64,000 nucleotides of DNA from Paulownia fortunei (Eukaryota; Streptophyta; Magnoliopsida; Lamiales; Paulowniaceae): NCBI GenBank assembly GCA_019321725.1, contig CM033122.1, positions 434,001 to 498,000 of the forward strand, written 5' to 3'. The position numbers and the translations under genes were made by a program. Positions within the stretch are counted from its first letter, which is position 1; each line of letters begins with the position of its first letter. Below the pieces are notes generated by a model that was given only the letters and a program-made list of their open reading frames with translations, was not told the DNA's origin and made no database searches. Shown one piece after another: positions 24,901 to 36,368 of this stretch.

Positions 24901-27277
24901 ATCATTATAGATAAGATGAGAGAAAACAAAAAGGTCAAAACAAATGCACAGTAAGACAAGAGAAAAAAAAAATACACAATTGATTTACTTTTTAGCTAGT
25001 TAACAAGATGCAAAAACGCATGTACATCCATCAACAGCCCCACAAAGTTTCAAGAAAGTAAACAACACAAGTTAATATCACAGGGACATTTTATGTTTGT
25101 GCAAAGAATTAATATATATGACAAGATCCTAATCTGTCAGTTAAATTGTACAGGACAAATAAAGGCCAAACAAAAGGACAATTGAAGCAAAGCAGAAAAA
25201 CAGAGTACAAGAAGACATTTACGTCAATAAGATATAGTCTTTAGCTAATGTGCCAATCCAAGGAACAGTCAGAGAGCACCGAGAGATGTGGACTTCTACT
25301 CATCCTTGACCAATTGTTCAAACACGCTCAACACAATTGTTATTTGAGAAAGAATTTTGATCTGATCTCTGATCAACATCGATATCTAAAATTTGTTCAT
25401 AGGCATGAATAGCAATATAAAGATAGATGAACAATGATGGAGCAATTAGGATACTTCTAAATCCACATATGCTAGATTTCCAACAAAAGTAGACCAACCA
25501 TTGGAATGCTAGCAAAAGTATAGTAAATGTCCAATAAGGTGGTACTGCCAGAGCTGCATATGCTAGAGGCAAATTCAACAACTATAATCATTTTTGAGGA
25601 ACTAGGATCTAATTTATGGAAGCTTCATTGTGCATTGGGATATCATCAGTTGCAGCTATGGAATATCATATGTATTTAGGTTAAATAAGCATAACTATCA
25701 AAAATGCGTTTACTTGACTTACTGGTTGTCCATTGGTGAGAAGAGGGATTGGTTGCTGAGATTCACGTCTAGAAGATGCAGATAGCTCAGCATCATCACC
25801 ATGCCATTGAGATCTAGCCTTGATTTTTCCCTGAGAATAAATAAACTCATTCTCCAAATCATCAATGTCATCCTCATCATCATCACCTTCAACTCTTGGA
25901 CTCCCTAAGATATGCAGAACAACAAGTTCATATGCCTCCATATAGAGAGGAAAAAAAGTACAACAGAATTGAAGTGAATTATGAGAAGCAGACTAACCTT
26001 TGTGTCTCTTGTACTTAGTCTTACACTGAGGGCATGACTGATTTCCATCTTTCCGCTCATATTCATAACAGGCACGGCAAACTGGAAAAGCACATTCATT
26101 GCAAGCAACAAAGACGTCACCATTTACAGCCACTCCAACAGTATCTCCACAAATCTGGCATATCTGGCCATTCAAATTCTTCAGCGGCTTTGGCTGCATC
26201 ATGGATATGCAATACAATGATCAATACAGAATCTCAATCAAATCAAATCATAGATTCAGGTTGTTCCCTCATCATGCTCCAGTGCATTGATTAGATCCAT
26301 ATTGAATTTTAATAGACTAAACAAAAGCAAATCAAGTTAAACCCAGTGCAATCCACTTAATGAAAAATCATTCAAATCAGATTGCAAAGTACAGGACAAA
26401 TAAAACAGGGAATCCAAGTCCAACAAAATGAATACTAATTCAAAAAGTGAAGTCATTACAGAATCTCCAAAAAAATAACTTATAATATCAGCATATGATC
26501 AGAGAAAAGGTAATAAATTGGTCGTATAGGGATAGATCGGATGCAGTGATTGCAAAATACAGTCAAGCCATCACTGAAATAAATCTTTAATATCTCTGAC
26601 TATCATCAGAATCAGTCAAAAGGCAGTCAATTGTGTCTGACTTTGATGCTTGCACAATAACAAGTAAAATTGACAGTAAACCCATATAAAGACTTGCACC
26701 TTCTGCTGATCATCACAAATCTTACAGGAAACTGAAACTGAGAATCATGTACAGCAATCAAGTGAATCTGAGCTCCAAGAAAACACAATAAGAGACAAAA
26801 TAATATAAAAACGTCAAGAAAAACATATTAGGGAGTGAAAATCAAAAGTAACAAGCGTCCACTTCCTATTTCCAAAACAAAAATAAAAAAAATTCACTTC
26901 AACAATCACTCTGCTTCGACCGACACACAGATCTACACACAATATTATGTGCATATTACATGCAAACTAACACAAATAAAATGCTCAAAAACAACTTCAA
27001 TAACACTTCAAAACCAAAACTAAGCTCAACCCATTTCTCAATCCATGTCAAGATCCAAACTTTGGCTCCAGTCACTTCAAGACTAATGGCACTCAGATCC
27101 AATCCCATAATACCAATAAAAAACAAGAATATCATACCAATTAATTCAATAACTAAAACCCAAATGCACGGTCACCTAAGAAAGAAAAAGTCATACCCCA
27201 CTATCAGAATCATGGCGAATTCTAACTAGCTCATTCCTCTTGTGCGATCCAGCCACCATTCCCGCATTTGCCTCCAT
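18958..27277 (-). CDS. CESA1: Cellulose synthase A catalytic subunit 1 (primary wall)
   Basis: Fourteen exons on the minus strand: 27197-27277, 25998-26193, 25723-25904, 24781-24898, 24505-24691, 23861-24127, 23382-23727, 22476-22613, 22266-22391, 21436-21648, 21074-21338, 20358-20554, 19870-20220 and 18958-19545. They join in frame to 1084 residues, close to the 1081 of Arabidopsis CESA1. A plasma-membrane glucosyltransferase that makes beta-1,4-glucan from UDP-glucose in rosette complexes. The N-terminal RING-type zinc finger has eight cysteines (39, 42, 58, 61, 66, 69, 81, 84). Catalytic motifs are intact: DDG near 397, DCD at 564-566, TED at 781-783 and QVLRW at 821-825. Two transmembrane helices lie before the catalytic loop and about five or six after it. 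The N-terminus [20 protein letters not shown] and the C-terminus GQCGVNC place it in the CESA1/CESA10 clade. No break or frameshift seen. Confidence 0.97.
22614..23381 (-). other. CESA1 intron 7
   Basis: The intron between AAG|GTGATT and TCCTGCAG|AGAGAA. No nested gene seen. Confidence 0.75.
24899..25722 (-). other. CESA1 intron 3
   Basis: About 820 bases. It contains an 87-codon open frame (25318-25581, minus) with hydrophobic residues but no recognised domain, and no splice signals suggesting an exon. Confidence 0.7.
26194..27196 (-). other. CESA1 intron 1
   Basis: About 1.0 kb, between GATAGTGGG|GTATGA and GATGCAG|CCAAAG. A long first intron right after codon 27. No exon recognised. Confidence 0.8.
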
Positions 27278-27420
27278 TTTATCCAAATTACCACTATTAT
27301 AATCAGGAAATGCTGTTAAAACAATGGGGTTTATTTTGTTTTGAATAAAAACCTCACACCAAATATGAGTACGAGAAGGAGAAGGGCACTGATATCATGA
27401 TTCTCAGCATCGATCAATCG

Positions 27421-27424
<4 letters not shown>

Positions 27425-27465
<41 letters not shown>
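27425..27465. repeat. (CT)n tract upstream of CESA1
   Basis: About 20 CT units, reading as GA on the CESA1 coding strand, about 150 bases upstream of the CESA1 ATG, probably in the 5' leader or core promoter. Confidence 0.9.
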
Positions 27466-27469
<4 letters not shown>

Positions 27470-28860
27470 CTCCTTCAATTTACATACTACTCCAGCTTTG
27501 TCTTTTTATCATTTTCTTGAGGAATTATTTTAATAGATTTTTAATTTTATTTTTACCCGCTGAACCAGTAGCCAGTACTCCGCTGTCGGCTTATAATCTA
27601 ACTCAATTTTAATTTTTTATTTGTATTTTTCATATACCTCTATGAATTCTGTTCATTTTTTTTTTAATTTGGTTTATACAGTTTGAAAATGAATATAAGT
27701 ACACCATTTCTTATAGAAATTTAAGTCTAAAATAAAAATCTACACATTATCTTTATTTTGTGACTCTCTTTTTAATAGATAATTATGTATCTTTATTTCG
27801 ATAGTCTATAAAAATTAAAATATATCGTCACTACATTTTTTAATTAGTTGTATGCTGCATATAAAATATTTTTAAATATTTTATTGACGAGTAATTGTAT
27901 TTTTAGTTATTAATTTGATAGTGATTTGTTCTATAATTATATTTATATTGTCATAATTACATCTTTTAAGTAATTACTTAGATAAGACTTAGCTGGTGCA
28001 AGTGAGCCACATGCACTAAACAAATCAATATTAAGACATCATTGTATTGTTGTCTTTTTCACCTAACGAACCACGATTTTATAAAAAAAAGTAACTATGA
28101 TTGACAAGGATATGAATATATTTATATATGCAGTAAAGTGTAAGATTTGTCACATAGAACTATAGATTGGCTCATGTAGATAATAGGAGTAGTATATATC
28201 AAGGTATTCTTCTATCAACAATTAATCACAATATATTTATAATAAAGTCTACTCAAATATACTTTATTGTAAAAATAATATATTTTATACGGGTTGAATT
28301 TATGTTCATTTTTTAGTATATTGTTTATAAGAGTCTAAAGTTAAATTATCTATTTTTTAACTAATTTATTATATATATTTTGAATAATTTAAATAATTAT
28401 CTCTTGGTAGCAATTATTGTGTTGTTTAATATGTTTAAATTAGTTTTTTTTGTCTATTTTAATAAAATACGGTCAAACTGACTATTTCTTATTAAAATTT
28501 AATTAATCAAAATATTAAATAGGAGTATAAACGAATCGAATCGAATCGATTATGTTACTTTTCAACCTTGTTTTAAATTTTTATCGAATTTTAAAAATTA
28601 TATTTGTATTTTACTTGATTATTAATTAAATCAAGTTAAAACAAGTTTGAATTGAGTCGAATACATTTTTTTTTATTTTTTTATTAATTAAATTGAGTTT
28701 CAAATTTTATCGAATAAAAAAATTAAGTTAAAATTTAATTTATTAATTAAAAAATTAAAATTAAACAAACTTTAAATAATCATTTTCAAATTAACTATTG
28801 AATAATATTATTTGTTTTTTTAACTGTAGTGTCAAATAAATTTTTGACAGTTTGATATGC
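27466..28860. other. AT-rich intergenic DNA upstream of CESA1
   Basis: Part of this is the CESA1 promoter. The stretch 28520-28760 (ATAAACGAATCGAATCG and AT-rich sequence) resembles 52195-52480 and is probably a degenerate dispersed repeat. No gene seen. Confidence 0.45.
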
Positions 28861-29110
28861 ACTTTCGGAACAAAGGGTGGTACTTAGGTTGCTTGTAAGG
28901 TGTACCATCTACCCATGTTCCAAAGCCAAAGATCATAATTCATAAGTCGCTCCTTTGCTGTGAACAGGCTGTGCTTTTTGCAGTACCGGGTGTTGCCGGT
29001 TGCTCTCCTCCGACAAAAAAATTCAGTGGCTGTCGGTGGACTCAATTCTTGCATTGCTTGGTTGCTAAATGAAACCCAAATTACTATTTCACCCCTGTCC
29101 ATTTTATTTC
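28861..29110. other. GC-richer island of unknown origin
   Basis: A compact island of clearly higher GC in AT-rich surroundings. The minus strand is open for about 70 codons (including FCRRRATGNTRYCKKH and ERLMNYDLWLWNMGRWYTLQ), and the plus strand also reads through. I do not recognise either product; it may be a gene, organelle or transposon fragment. Confidence 0.3.
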
Positions 29111-30024
29111 TTAAGTTAAACTACCAATTATCTGAAACTTTATTTCGTGTTACAAAAAAATTACCCCATCGTTGAGGGTTTGACAATGTTATTTTCCTCA
29201 TTCCAAATAGAATTACAAATACGTAGTATAATTAAAAATAACTGGGTTTTACTAATTGTCTTTCTACTGAACAATAATTAAAAGAAAGAATTCTGATTAG
29301 AATTTATTAAACTAGTATAGAGAAATTATAATATAACTTCAATATCTCCTTAATTAACGAGGAGCCATGCCAAAATTTCGTGGCGTGTTATAAGGGTTAG
29401 GTTGACAATCAATTTGCATAAAAAAATATGTGAATTTCTTTTTCTTGTTTTCTCTTCCCATTTCATTTTATATCAATTTAGTATTGTCAATATTATTGCT
29501 GTTGAATTAGTATATATGGACAGATAGAACATCGCATCAATCACTGACTCCAGTTCTTTTTTGTTTTTTTTTCCTGAATAAGAAAAATGAAAAAAATTTA
29601 CAATATCATAAGGATATCCTTGATTGTTGCTCCCCTGAACCTTCCATGGACAGGCTTATAACTCAAGTCCCTCAAACATCAAGAACTCCTTTTCTTGAAT
29701 TAAGAGTTGGAAGATATATATATACATATATATATAAAACGGTCATCTGCACTGTAACAAACTTCTCCTTAATACGTTAAGGTAGTAAACACCACTTCTC
29801 CAGTAGCATTATCAGCTGCATGATTCATCCTCATACAAAATCTACTGCATATCATCAACCAGTGTAAGAGGGAACAAGATAGTATAAACGAATAACGCAC
29901 ACCAAAGCCTCTCTACCATCATACTATGCCTCAGATATATATACTCATTAACATTTGAAGAACCGCAATCAACTCTCTGCTCTCTCTTTCATTATCTCGC
30001 ATGGAAGACCTTCAACAAAAACAT
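29111..30024. other. Intergenic DNA and HY5 3' region
   Basis: No gene recognised. The part next to 30024 is expected to hold the HY5 3' untranslated region. Confidence 0.5.
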
Positions 30025-33011
30025 CTACTTTCGTCCGTCTTGAGAGCCTGCAGTTGTGTTCTTAAGTATCTGCAAATTGAAAATAATAAGTTATGGCAAC
30101 ATTAGATTCTCACCAGGAAGCAAGTTTGAAATGTGGGCTTTGCTTAGAAATATTTTTTTTTAAATAAGATCATTTATGTATCATCCATTCCAGAAAATTT
30201 GCAAATAAGGCAACTCTCATGGATGAACCAGCAGCAAATTCTTGGCATTTAATTTCAGATCAAATGGTGTGAACTGAGCTGAACAAGTATGAGGACCAAG
30301 AACAATCAAACAGAATAAATAGAAGCACCCTACCTTACAATGAATCCATCATGTGTCGGTAAGTTGTTGGCCCAGTAGTTTGGCCAGAGTTGAAAGGAAC
30401 TAAGAAATGGAGATTCAGTAGTTTGGCCAGAGTTGAAAGGAACTAAGAAATGGAGATTCCTCAAAACAAGCACTTGAATAAATACCTTCTACAAACCTCC
30501 GTCCCATACAATTATCAAGGAGAATGCTTGTTGTTACAAAACTCAGGTTTACACAGCCAGACTGCCAACACCTATTGGCTACATTAGTGAATGAGGAACA
30601 AAGTGAAGAACTTGATGCTCAATATGGTAACATCTTGATAGGATACTTTTATCCTAGCCTCATAGAAAGGATGTTTGTGGTCATTAATTGGTTTGAGGAT
30701 TGGTGCTTCTACATGTTGTCATCAAATCTAAAAGTGTTCATGGGAGTTCATCAAACTAGCAGGTGCTGTAAAAAGGAACAACTCTACTTAAAAAAAAAGT
30801 CCATGATTACTGAAATGAGAATTTCAATTCACATGTTTGAATCATTTACTCGACATAGAGAATAAAATGCAATTACAAAGATATAATGCAGGCAAAGATA
30901 CAAGGAGGGAAATTGCTTTTGTTTGGCTTATTCCTCTATCAGTTGAAGAAAAGATGAACCGCCATTCATGTTAAGCTAGTTTAGTTGTTATAGAAGCAGG
31001 TGAAAGCATGAACATAATTACTACCTGGTAAGCTGAGACAAACTAAGCCAGTTCTTAGTGAATGGTTTGATTTATCACATGACAAGAGACTCGAATGCGC
31101 AAGATGTCCGTTTCCGAACATTTTGCACTTTATTAAGAACAGATGACACAGACAGTATATTATCGAAAATAAACAAGTATAAGCAGTCAAATTTTAAATG
31201 ATGACAGAATAAGATCTTTCATTCCTCCATGTGTATGTTATGCATTCCCAATCTGTAAGCTGCATATTTTGCTGTATCATGGTTCGAGCAGAAAATGATT
31301 AGACTTCCAGTAATGAATTAATGATTTATGAGAGCGTATAAAATAGTCCATCAAGACTTCATAAGGAAATGTCCTGACAATGATCTATCCAAATTTCCCA
31401 AAAGATCAAAAGATAATTAAAGAAAGAAAACTTTAAAGAAAGGTCCTTTAATTCATTATGGCCAAGGGGTGACACCATTCACTAAGATCATCATCAACTA
31501 ATGAGTTAATGACATACTTGAAATGATGGTGATGCGCAATTATACCTCTGGATGGATTGAGTGGAGTAGCAAAATCAGACTTTGCCCGTCCAAGCACTTA
31601 TTTCTCATTTAGTAATGTTGAACGTGAAGCTCAAGATAATCATCCACTTATGAATTAATGGCCATTTTTCAAACGGTGTGTGATGTGGATGACGAATACT
31701 AAATAAATTGGGAGAGCAAAATGGAGTAACGGAGTGAAACTTTACCTGTCTAAGCATTTGATTCTCATTTTGCAAAGTGGAAAGCCTTTCTTCAAGCTCA
31801 GCGTTCTTAGTTTCCAACTCTTTAACCCTTGCCTCCAAATCAATTAAATATGCCTTCTTCCTCTCCCTTGCTTGCTGTGCTGAAACTCTGTTCCTCAACA
31901 ACCTTTTCCCACCCAAAAAAGCAAAAGCACACAATTACTAAAATGCCCCTGATGACAACCACCAGGCCAAAAGAGTCCCAATCTCCTACCAAACAGCCCA
32001 AGTGCATGACCAGTCCATTTCCCCCATACCCATCGGCCATCACCATGCAATTCCGTGCAACTTTAATGTGGGTCCCAAAGTATATTAGTGGACCGGCATT
32101 GACGTGGCAAGATATGATTGGGTAAGGATTGGCCTAACTCAACTTACCTTTTTAACCTCTTGTTTTCTTTGTCAGCTGGGCTTCTTCCTCTTCTCTTTGG
32201 ACCGCTGGCTGAAGGCTGGACAGGACCGGCAACAGAACCTCCGTCACGGCCGGAAGTTGTCGGACCGGCAGCCTCGCCTCCGATCTCCGGCACTCTTCTT
32301 ATTTCATCATCGCTCTCCATGCCTTCACAAAGTGTTAAAGCATACTCTATCATGTTAATGATCCAATAAGAAGTAAAAACAAGATGCCTCTGTAGCTGCA
32401 GCTTTTATGTTTTCAAGAAAATTCACTTGGATCCTAATAAAAAAATCTCACAATCTTCAAAACCCACATGAGATTTCCTTCAAATTGCGCCAAAAATCCA
32501 TTAACTAGTATAAACTTTCACATATAAAATAAAACTCTGAAGTAATTCAATATTCCCGGCTGATACATCAGAATGGATTTAATAGAATATATATCAAAAA
32601 AAAAAAAAATCACAGCGCATGGATCATGATTTTCAGGCAGCTGCAGAATTTACCCCAAAATATCTTGAAATAACGCTGTTAGAATTCAAAGACTCAATTT
32701 TTAAGGAGAAAACCACCGAAAAACAACAAAAACAATCATGAAGGAACCTTCTTCGAAATTATTCAACAAAAACCCAGGGCATGATTTGCAGCCAGCTTAA
32801 AAATGCCAAAAAGAAAGAGTTCTTGTACGAAATATTTAAATTTTTGGCAGCATCACATTGTAGAGATTCATTCTCAAAATAGACCACCACAGAAAATAAG
32901 ATTACAAAGGTAACCTTCTTTGACTTCAAAGTGAAGAGCAGAGCTAGAAGATCTCTCGCTACTCGAAGGCAAAGAGCTGGCCGCAATAGAACTTGTAGCT
33001 TGCTCTTGCAT
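30025..33011 (-). CDS. HY5: bZIP transcription factor HY5 (ELONGATED HYPOCOTYL 5)
   Basis: Four exons on the minus strand: 32915-33011, 32148-32322, 31746-31902 and 30025-30069, giving 157 residues (Arabidopsis HY5 has 168). Exon 1 encodes [20 protein letters not shown] and [12 protein letters not shown]. Exon 2 holds the COP1-interaction region, [20 protein letters not shown], with an acidic casein-kinase-2-type site at Ser36. Exon 3 carries the b[21 protein letters not shown] (N95 and R103 in the DNA-contact signature N-x7-R), then the leucine zipper to NENQMLRQ. Exon 4 adds [16 protein letters not shown]5 is a nuclear activator of photomorphogenesis that binds ACGT-core elements and is degraded through COP1 in the dark. 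Splice sites are frame-consistent; the exon 3 acceptor (GGGAAAAG|G) has a weak pyrimidine tract but gives the correct R-L-L join. Intron 3 is long (1676 bases) and contains a 43-bp tandem duplication. Confidence 0.96.
30070..31745 (-). other. HY5 intron 3
   Basis: A 1.68-kb intron separating the bZIP exon from the 14-residue last exon. Apart from the 43-bp duplication, it shows no gene; a 113-codon plus-strand open frame (30524-30865) lacks recognisable domains. Confidence 0.8.
30373..30458. repeat. 43-bp perfect tandem duplication in HY5 intron 3
   Basis: The unit beginning CAGTAGTTTGGCCAGAGTTG occupies 30373-30415 and again 30416-30458, with no mismatch by eye, so the duplication looks recent. 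Confidence 0.95.
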
Positions 33012-33121
33012 TTCCCTTCAAACAAAACCAGAAAAAAACAAGAATGTAGAGAGAGAAACCGAAATGTTTTAGAGAGGGAAAATAGGATGAGATATTTAGC
33101 CGTCAGGGAGAAAAAGAGCGG

Positions 33122-33128
33122 GACGTCA
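33122..33128. promoter_or_regulatory. GACGTCA element (C-box type) upstream of HY5
   Basis: GACGTCA on the plus strand (TGACGTC on the HY5 strand), about 110 bases upstream of the HY5 start codon. ACGT-core sites of this kind bind bZIP factors including HY5, which is known to bind its own promoter in Arabidopsis. Occupancy here is inference. Confidence 0.45.
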
Positions 33129-33129
33129 A

Positions 33130-34343
33130 TGTTACAGTAAGCCGAGACAGAAAGAAGGTGTGAAACGCTGATCTACAGTAATCGTTGGATTGGTTTTGAT
33201 CGGACGGATTACACGTAATGATCGTGGCATTGCTGTGAGCCATAAGGTGCTGGATTAATCAAAGGTGGATGGGTAGGGACCGTGGTGGAATATTAGCCTT
33301 TGGATTGAAACTATGATCGGACAGTTGGAAGAGGTTAGAGTGGGTGCCGTTTAGTACCATTGTCAATTACAAATCAATGTTTGCTGGCTAGGAAAGGTGC
33401 TAGTGTTTCAAAATTCAAGACCGGACCCTCCAATTATGAAAAATTAAGTTAGCCCCTAAAGTTTTTTAGAAATCTTCATTCTGGCCCCTTTGTTAAGGAT
33501 TTATTCAATTCTTATATGCCAATAAAGTACAATATTCTCTTTGGGATGGATTGTACCTTTCATTTCATTTTGATATTCTAATGCCTAATATTTTTTAAGC
33601 ATAAATCTACATATTTAATACAGAAATAAATAATTTATTTATATATTTTTTTAATTAATCACGAATATATATATATATATACAGTGAAGATAGTACTTAA
33701 AAATATAGAATAAAAATATTGGTGAACTTGAATCCTTAAGTTAATAGATTTTCTATTATTGAAAAATAGACATAATGAGCTATTCTATCTATCTTCATAT
33801 AATTGACCTGTTTGTTATATTATTACCTTGGTATTATGGGCTAAAGTTTCGAAACCCTATTTTCATCCTACATTAATTATTATCTTGGTTCAATATATTC
33901 ATAGTTCAATAATTCATGCGTCAAAATATAGCTGTCAGAAATAAAATTTGTACTACCCTTAAGTTCATATGGTCCATCTAGAAATATTAAAAGGATCCAT
34001 GTCCAAAAAAAGTCCAACTTTACAAAATTCTTTAAAATTTATATATAGTATTTTTACTTGTTAATATTGTTATCCAATATCCCCTACATATTTATGTTAT
34101 TAAAATATATCATTGAAACTTTATATTGTAACCAAAAAAAAAAGAAAAAAAGACTCTTAAATTTACTTTATTTTATTTTTTAATCCATCGCATTCTACAT
34201 GCAACTAATTCTTATCTCTACACTACTATTTGCATCTGGAAAAAAAAAAAAAAACAGAGAATAAAACATGTAAAAATTTAACAAAGTAAAAAAGAAAAGC
34301 ATATAATATCAATTATTGATCATCGGGCTAAAAATAATTATCA
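33130..34343. other. HY5 promoter region and intergenic DNA
   Basis: The first 300 bases hold further ACGT sites (ACACGT near 33212). The remainder is AT-rich, with an AT tract at about 33667-33681 and no gene seen. Confidence 0.5.
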
Positions 34344-34661
34344 TCAGTCGCGTTTTCCAAACTTGGGAAGCTTTCCCAAAAATCTTGCAAATCCACCTTT
34401 CCTAACTGAGTTTGGCAACGGCGGCTTGGCCAGCGGTGCAGATAAATTGCGCTTGTAAACTGGTGGTTGCGCTGCATTTACTTCACGGCGTGCCGCCGTT
34501 CCTCCGCCTCCAATACTATGGTAATGCCTTAATTCTGCCAACTTCCCTTCACCCTTCATCAATTGATTAATTTCGTCTTCTAAATCTTCAGTACTACCCC
34601 ATACTGACCCTGACGAGCCTTGCCCTCTGAATGATTTTGTAGACCTCTTTAAACTAGCCAT
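34344..34661 (-). CDS. Small basic serine-rich protein, possibly MAPK-kinase-substrate (At1g80180)-like
   Basis: A single open exon of 105 residues. I start at the ATG at 34661. The N-terminus KRSTKSFRGQGSSGSVWGST resembles the SFRRQGSSGLVW motif of the plant At1g80180/At1g15400 group, described as MAP kinase kinase substrates. The rest does not clearly match that group: an acidic patch (EDLEDEINQLM), a glycine run, KRNLSAPLAKPPLPNS, and a basic C-terminus GFARFLGKLPKFGKRD, which could form an amphipathic helix. No signal peptide or membrane segment. A TATAAATAA element lies about 70-80 bases upstream. The coding bias is good (GC richer than flanks), so the gene is likely real, but the function is not established by the sequence. 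Confidence 0.75.
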   Translation of the reverse strand: MASLKRSTKSFRGQGSSGSVWGSTEDLEDEINQLMKGEGKLAELRHYHSIGGGGTAARREVNAAQPPVYKRNLSAPLAKPPLPNSVRKGGFARFLGKLPKFGKRD

Positions 34662-34730
34662 CAAACTGAAAAATCAATCTTTTATTTATTTTTTCTTTTT
34701 TAGCTATGAATATATCATGAAAAATGATGG

Positions 34731-34739
34731 TTATTTATA
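34731..34739 (-). promoter_or_regulatory. Likely TATA box of the small basic protein gene
   Basis: The minus strand reads TATAAATAA about 70 bases upstream of the ATG at 34661. Confidence 0.5.
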
Positions 34740-36300
34740 TGTTTAAAAGAAGAGAAAATTGTGAGATGAAGAATGAATAAAATGAGGCCACAATATGGCA
34801 TCTATGTGGAGTTTGAGAAGACATTTTAGGGGTTTTGATTTGCATGTGTCTTTAGTAGCATGCAGTTGTTCATATTGACTGTCTCATAGCTAATCAAATG
34901 ACTCTTAATTTGTCATCCCACAATAGTATTCATACGTATCAACTAATTCCTTAAAAGACATATTTTGACATCCCTGAACACGACTTTATTGTTATTTTTT
35001 GTTTATTTGTATCACTGCTATTTAACAAATTTTAAATTAGTTTATAATCAATTTAAATTGATCGACTAGAATAAGTAATAAAATTTTAACACACTTCTTC
35101 TTATTCAATAAACCTTAAAACTATATTAGAGCTCAACTTGCTTACACCCATAGTTTCACGTAAACTATGTAAATTAGTCGTATGTGTGTGGTGAGATTTC
35201 AATTAGGAATTGAAGTTCGATTTGGACATATTTAAGGAATGTTGCTGCATTTGGATTCGACGAACAAGTGAAAATTTGACAAATGAGTACAACAGTAGAC
35301 AGGACTCAGAGTTAGGACCAAGATTCTTAATTAGGAGTGATACTTTTGTCATGCAGTTAATCATTCGGAGCAACCAATACTTTTGTCACATTAAATGTAT
35401 TTTCAGTCGATTGAGACTATTCTGCCCATTATAGTGACGTTCTGATAAATATAATTTTGTTTTTTATTTCATTTTCTTTTTCTAGTTGAAGTCATTGTGT
35501 TGTATGGTAAATATTTTCAAATTTAATTTTATTATACGGGTATAAAATCAATTTTATATACAAACTTTCATTGATCAATGTTCAAGGTTCACTTTTCCAA
35601 CTCTAATGAGCTCTCCAATTATGGGATGCGAAATTTCGTTGACAAAGTTATCTTTTTTTTTATCTTGTTTTAACATCATGAACATAAAAAAGAAAGGCCA
35701 TAAGACTCAATGTATGGGGGTCATCAAGCAATTGTGTATCTTTTCGCTCACAATATTGGTTCGGTTTCTTGCACGAATTTTCAATAATTTAATTCCACAT
35801 TTCCAGCAAACTGAAAACATGAAGCCTACCCCATCATCTACTAATTCCATGAAATTTCATTCTTGTAAATCATGTACTTCGATTTCGTATTGCTTTTGAT
35901 TAATTTCAAATGAAAATTAAAATTGAATTTAACGAGCAACTTCCTACAACTAAATAACATTAGAATCTAATTGCACACACAAATAAATATTAGAGTTTGT
36001 GTAACATATTAGAGAAATCGAACAATATATTAAGAAAATATTGAGCTTAAACTAAGTTGAATCCCAACTCAATTAACATTTGAATCCATTTTCTAACTTG
36101 ATAAATTTCAATTTGATTTGAAACACTATTTTTTAGCCGTATTGAAACCAAATTTTCCTGGCTAAAAGCGCGTTTTTCCCAGCCGGAACACTTGTTTCAC
36201 TTGCTTCAATTAACCAATACCACAGGATTTGGCGTTACACTTGAGTTAAAATCGCATAAGCTCCCCTTTCCAAAATTTCTAATTTCAGAAAATCCTTAAG
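34740..36300. other. Intergenic, no gene recognised
   Basis: A bidirectional promoter region between the divergent small basic protein gene (-) and membrane protein gene (+). Open frames at 35210-35434 and 35606-35899 show no domains. Confidence 0.5.
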
Positions 36301-36302
36301 AC

Positions 36303-36304
<2 letters not shown>

Positions 36305-36337
<33 letters not shown>
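36305..36337. repeat. (CT)n tract upstream of the membrane protein gene
   Basis: About 16 CT units ending 31 bases before the ATG at 36369, on the coding strand, most likely in the 5' leader. Confidence 0.9.
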
Positions 36338-36341
<4 letters not shown>

Positions 36342-36368
36342 ACAACACACACTGTCGCACAATCTGCA

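Noticed and set aside
30524..30865. 113-codon plus-strand frame in HY5 intron 3
   Set aside because: No domain, intronic, composition like the rest of the intron.
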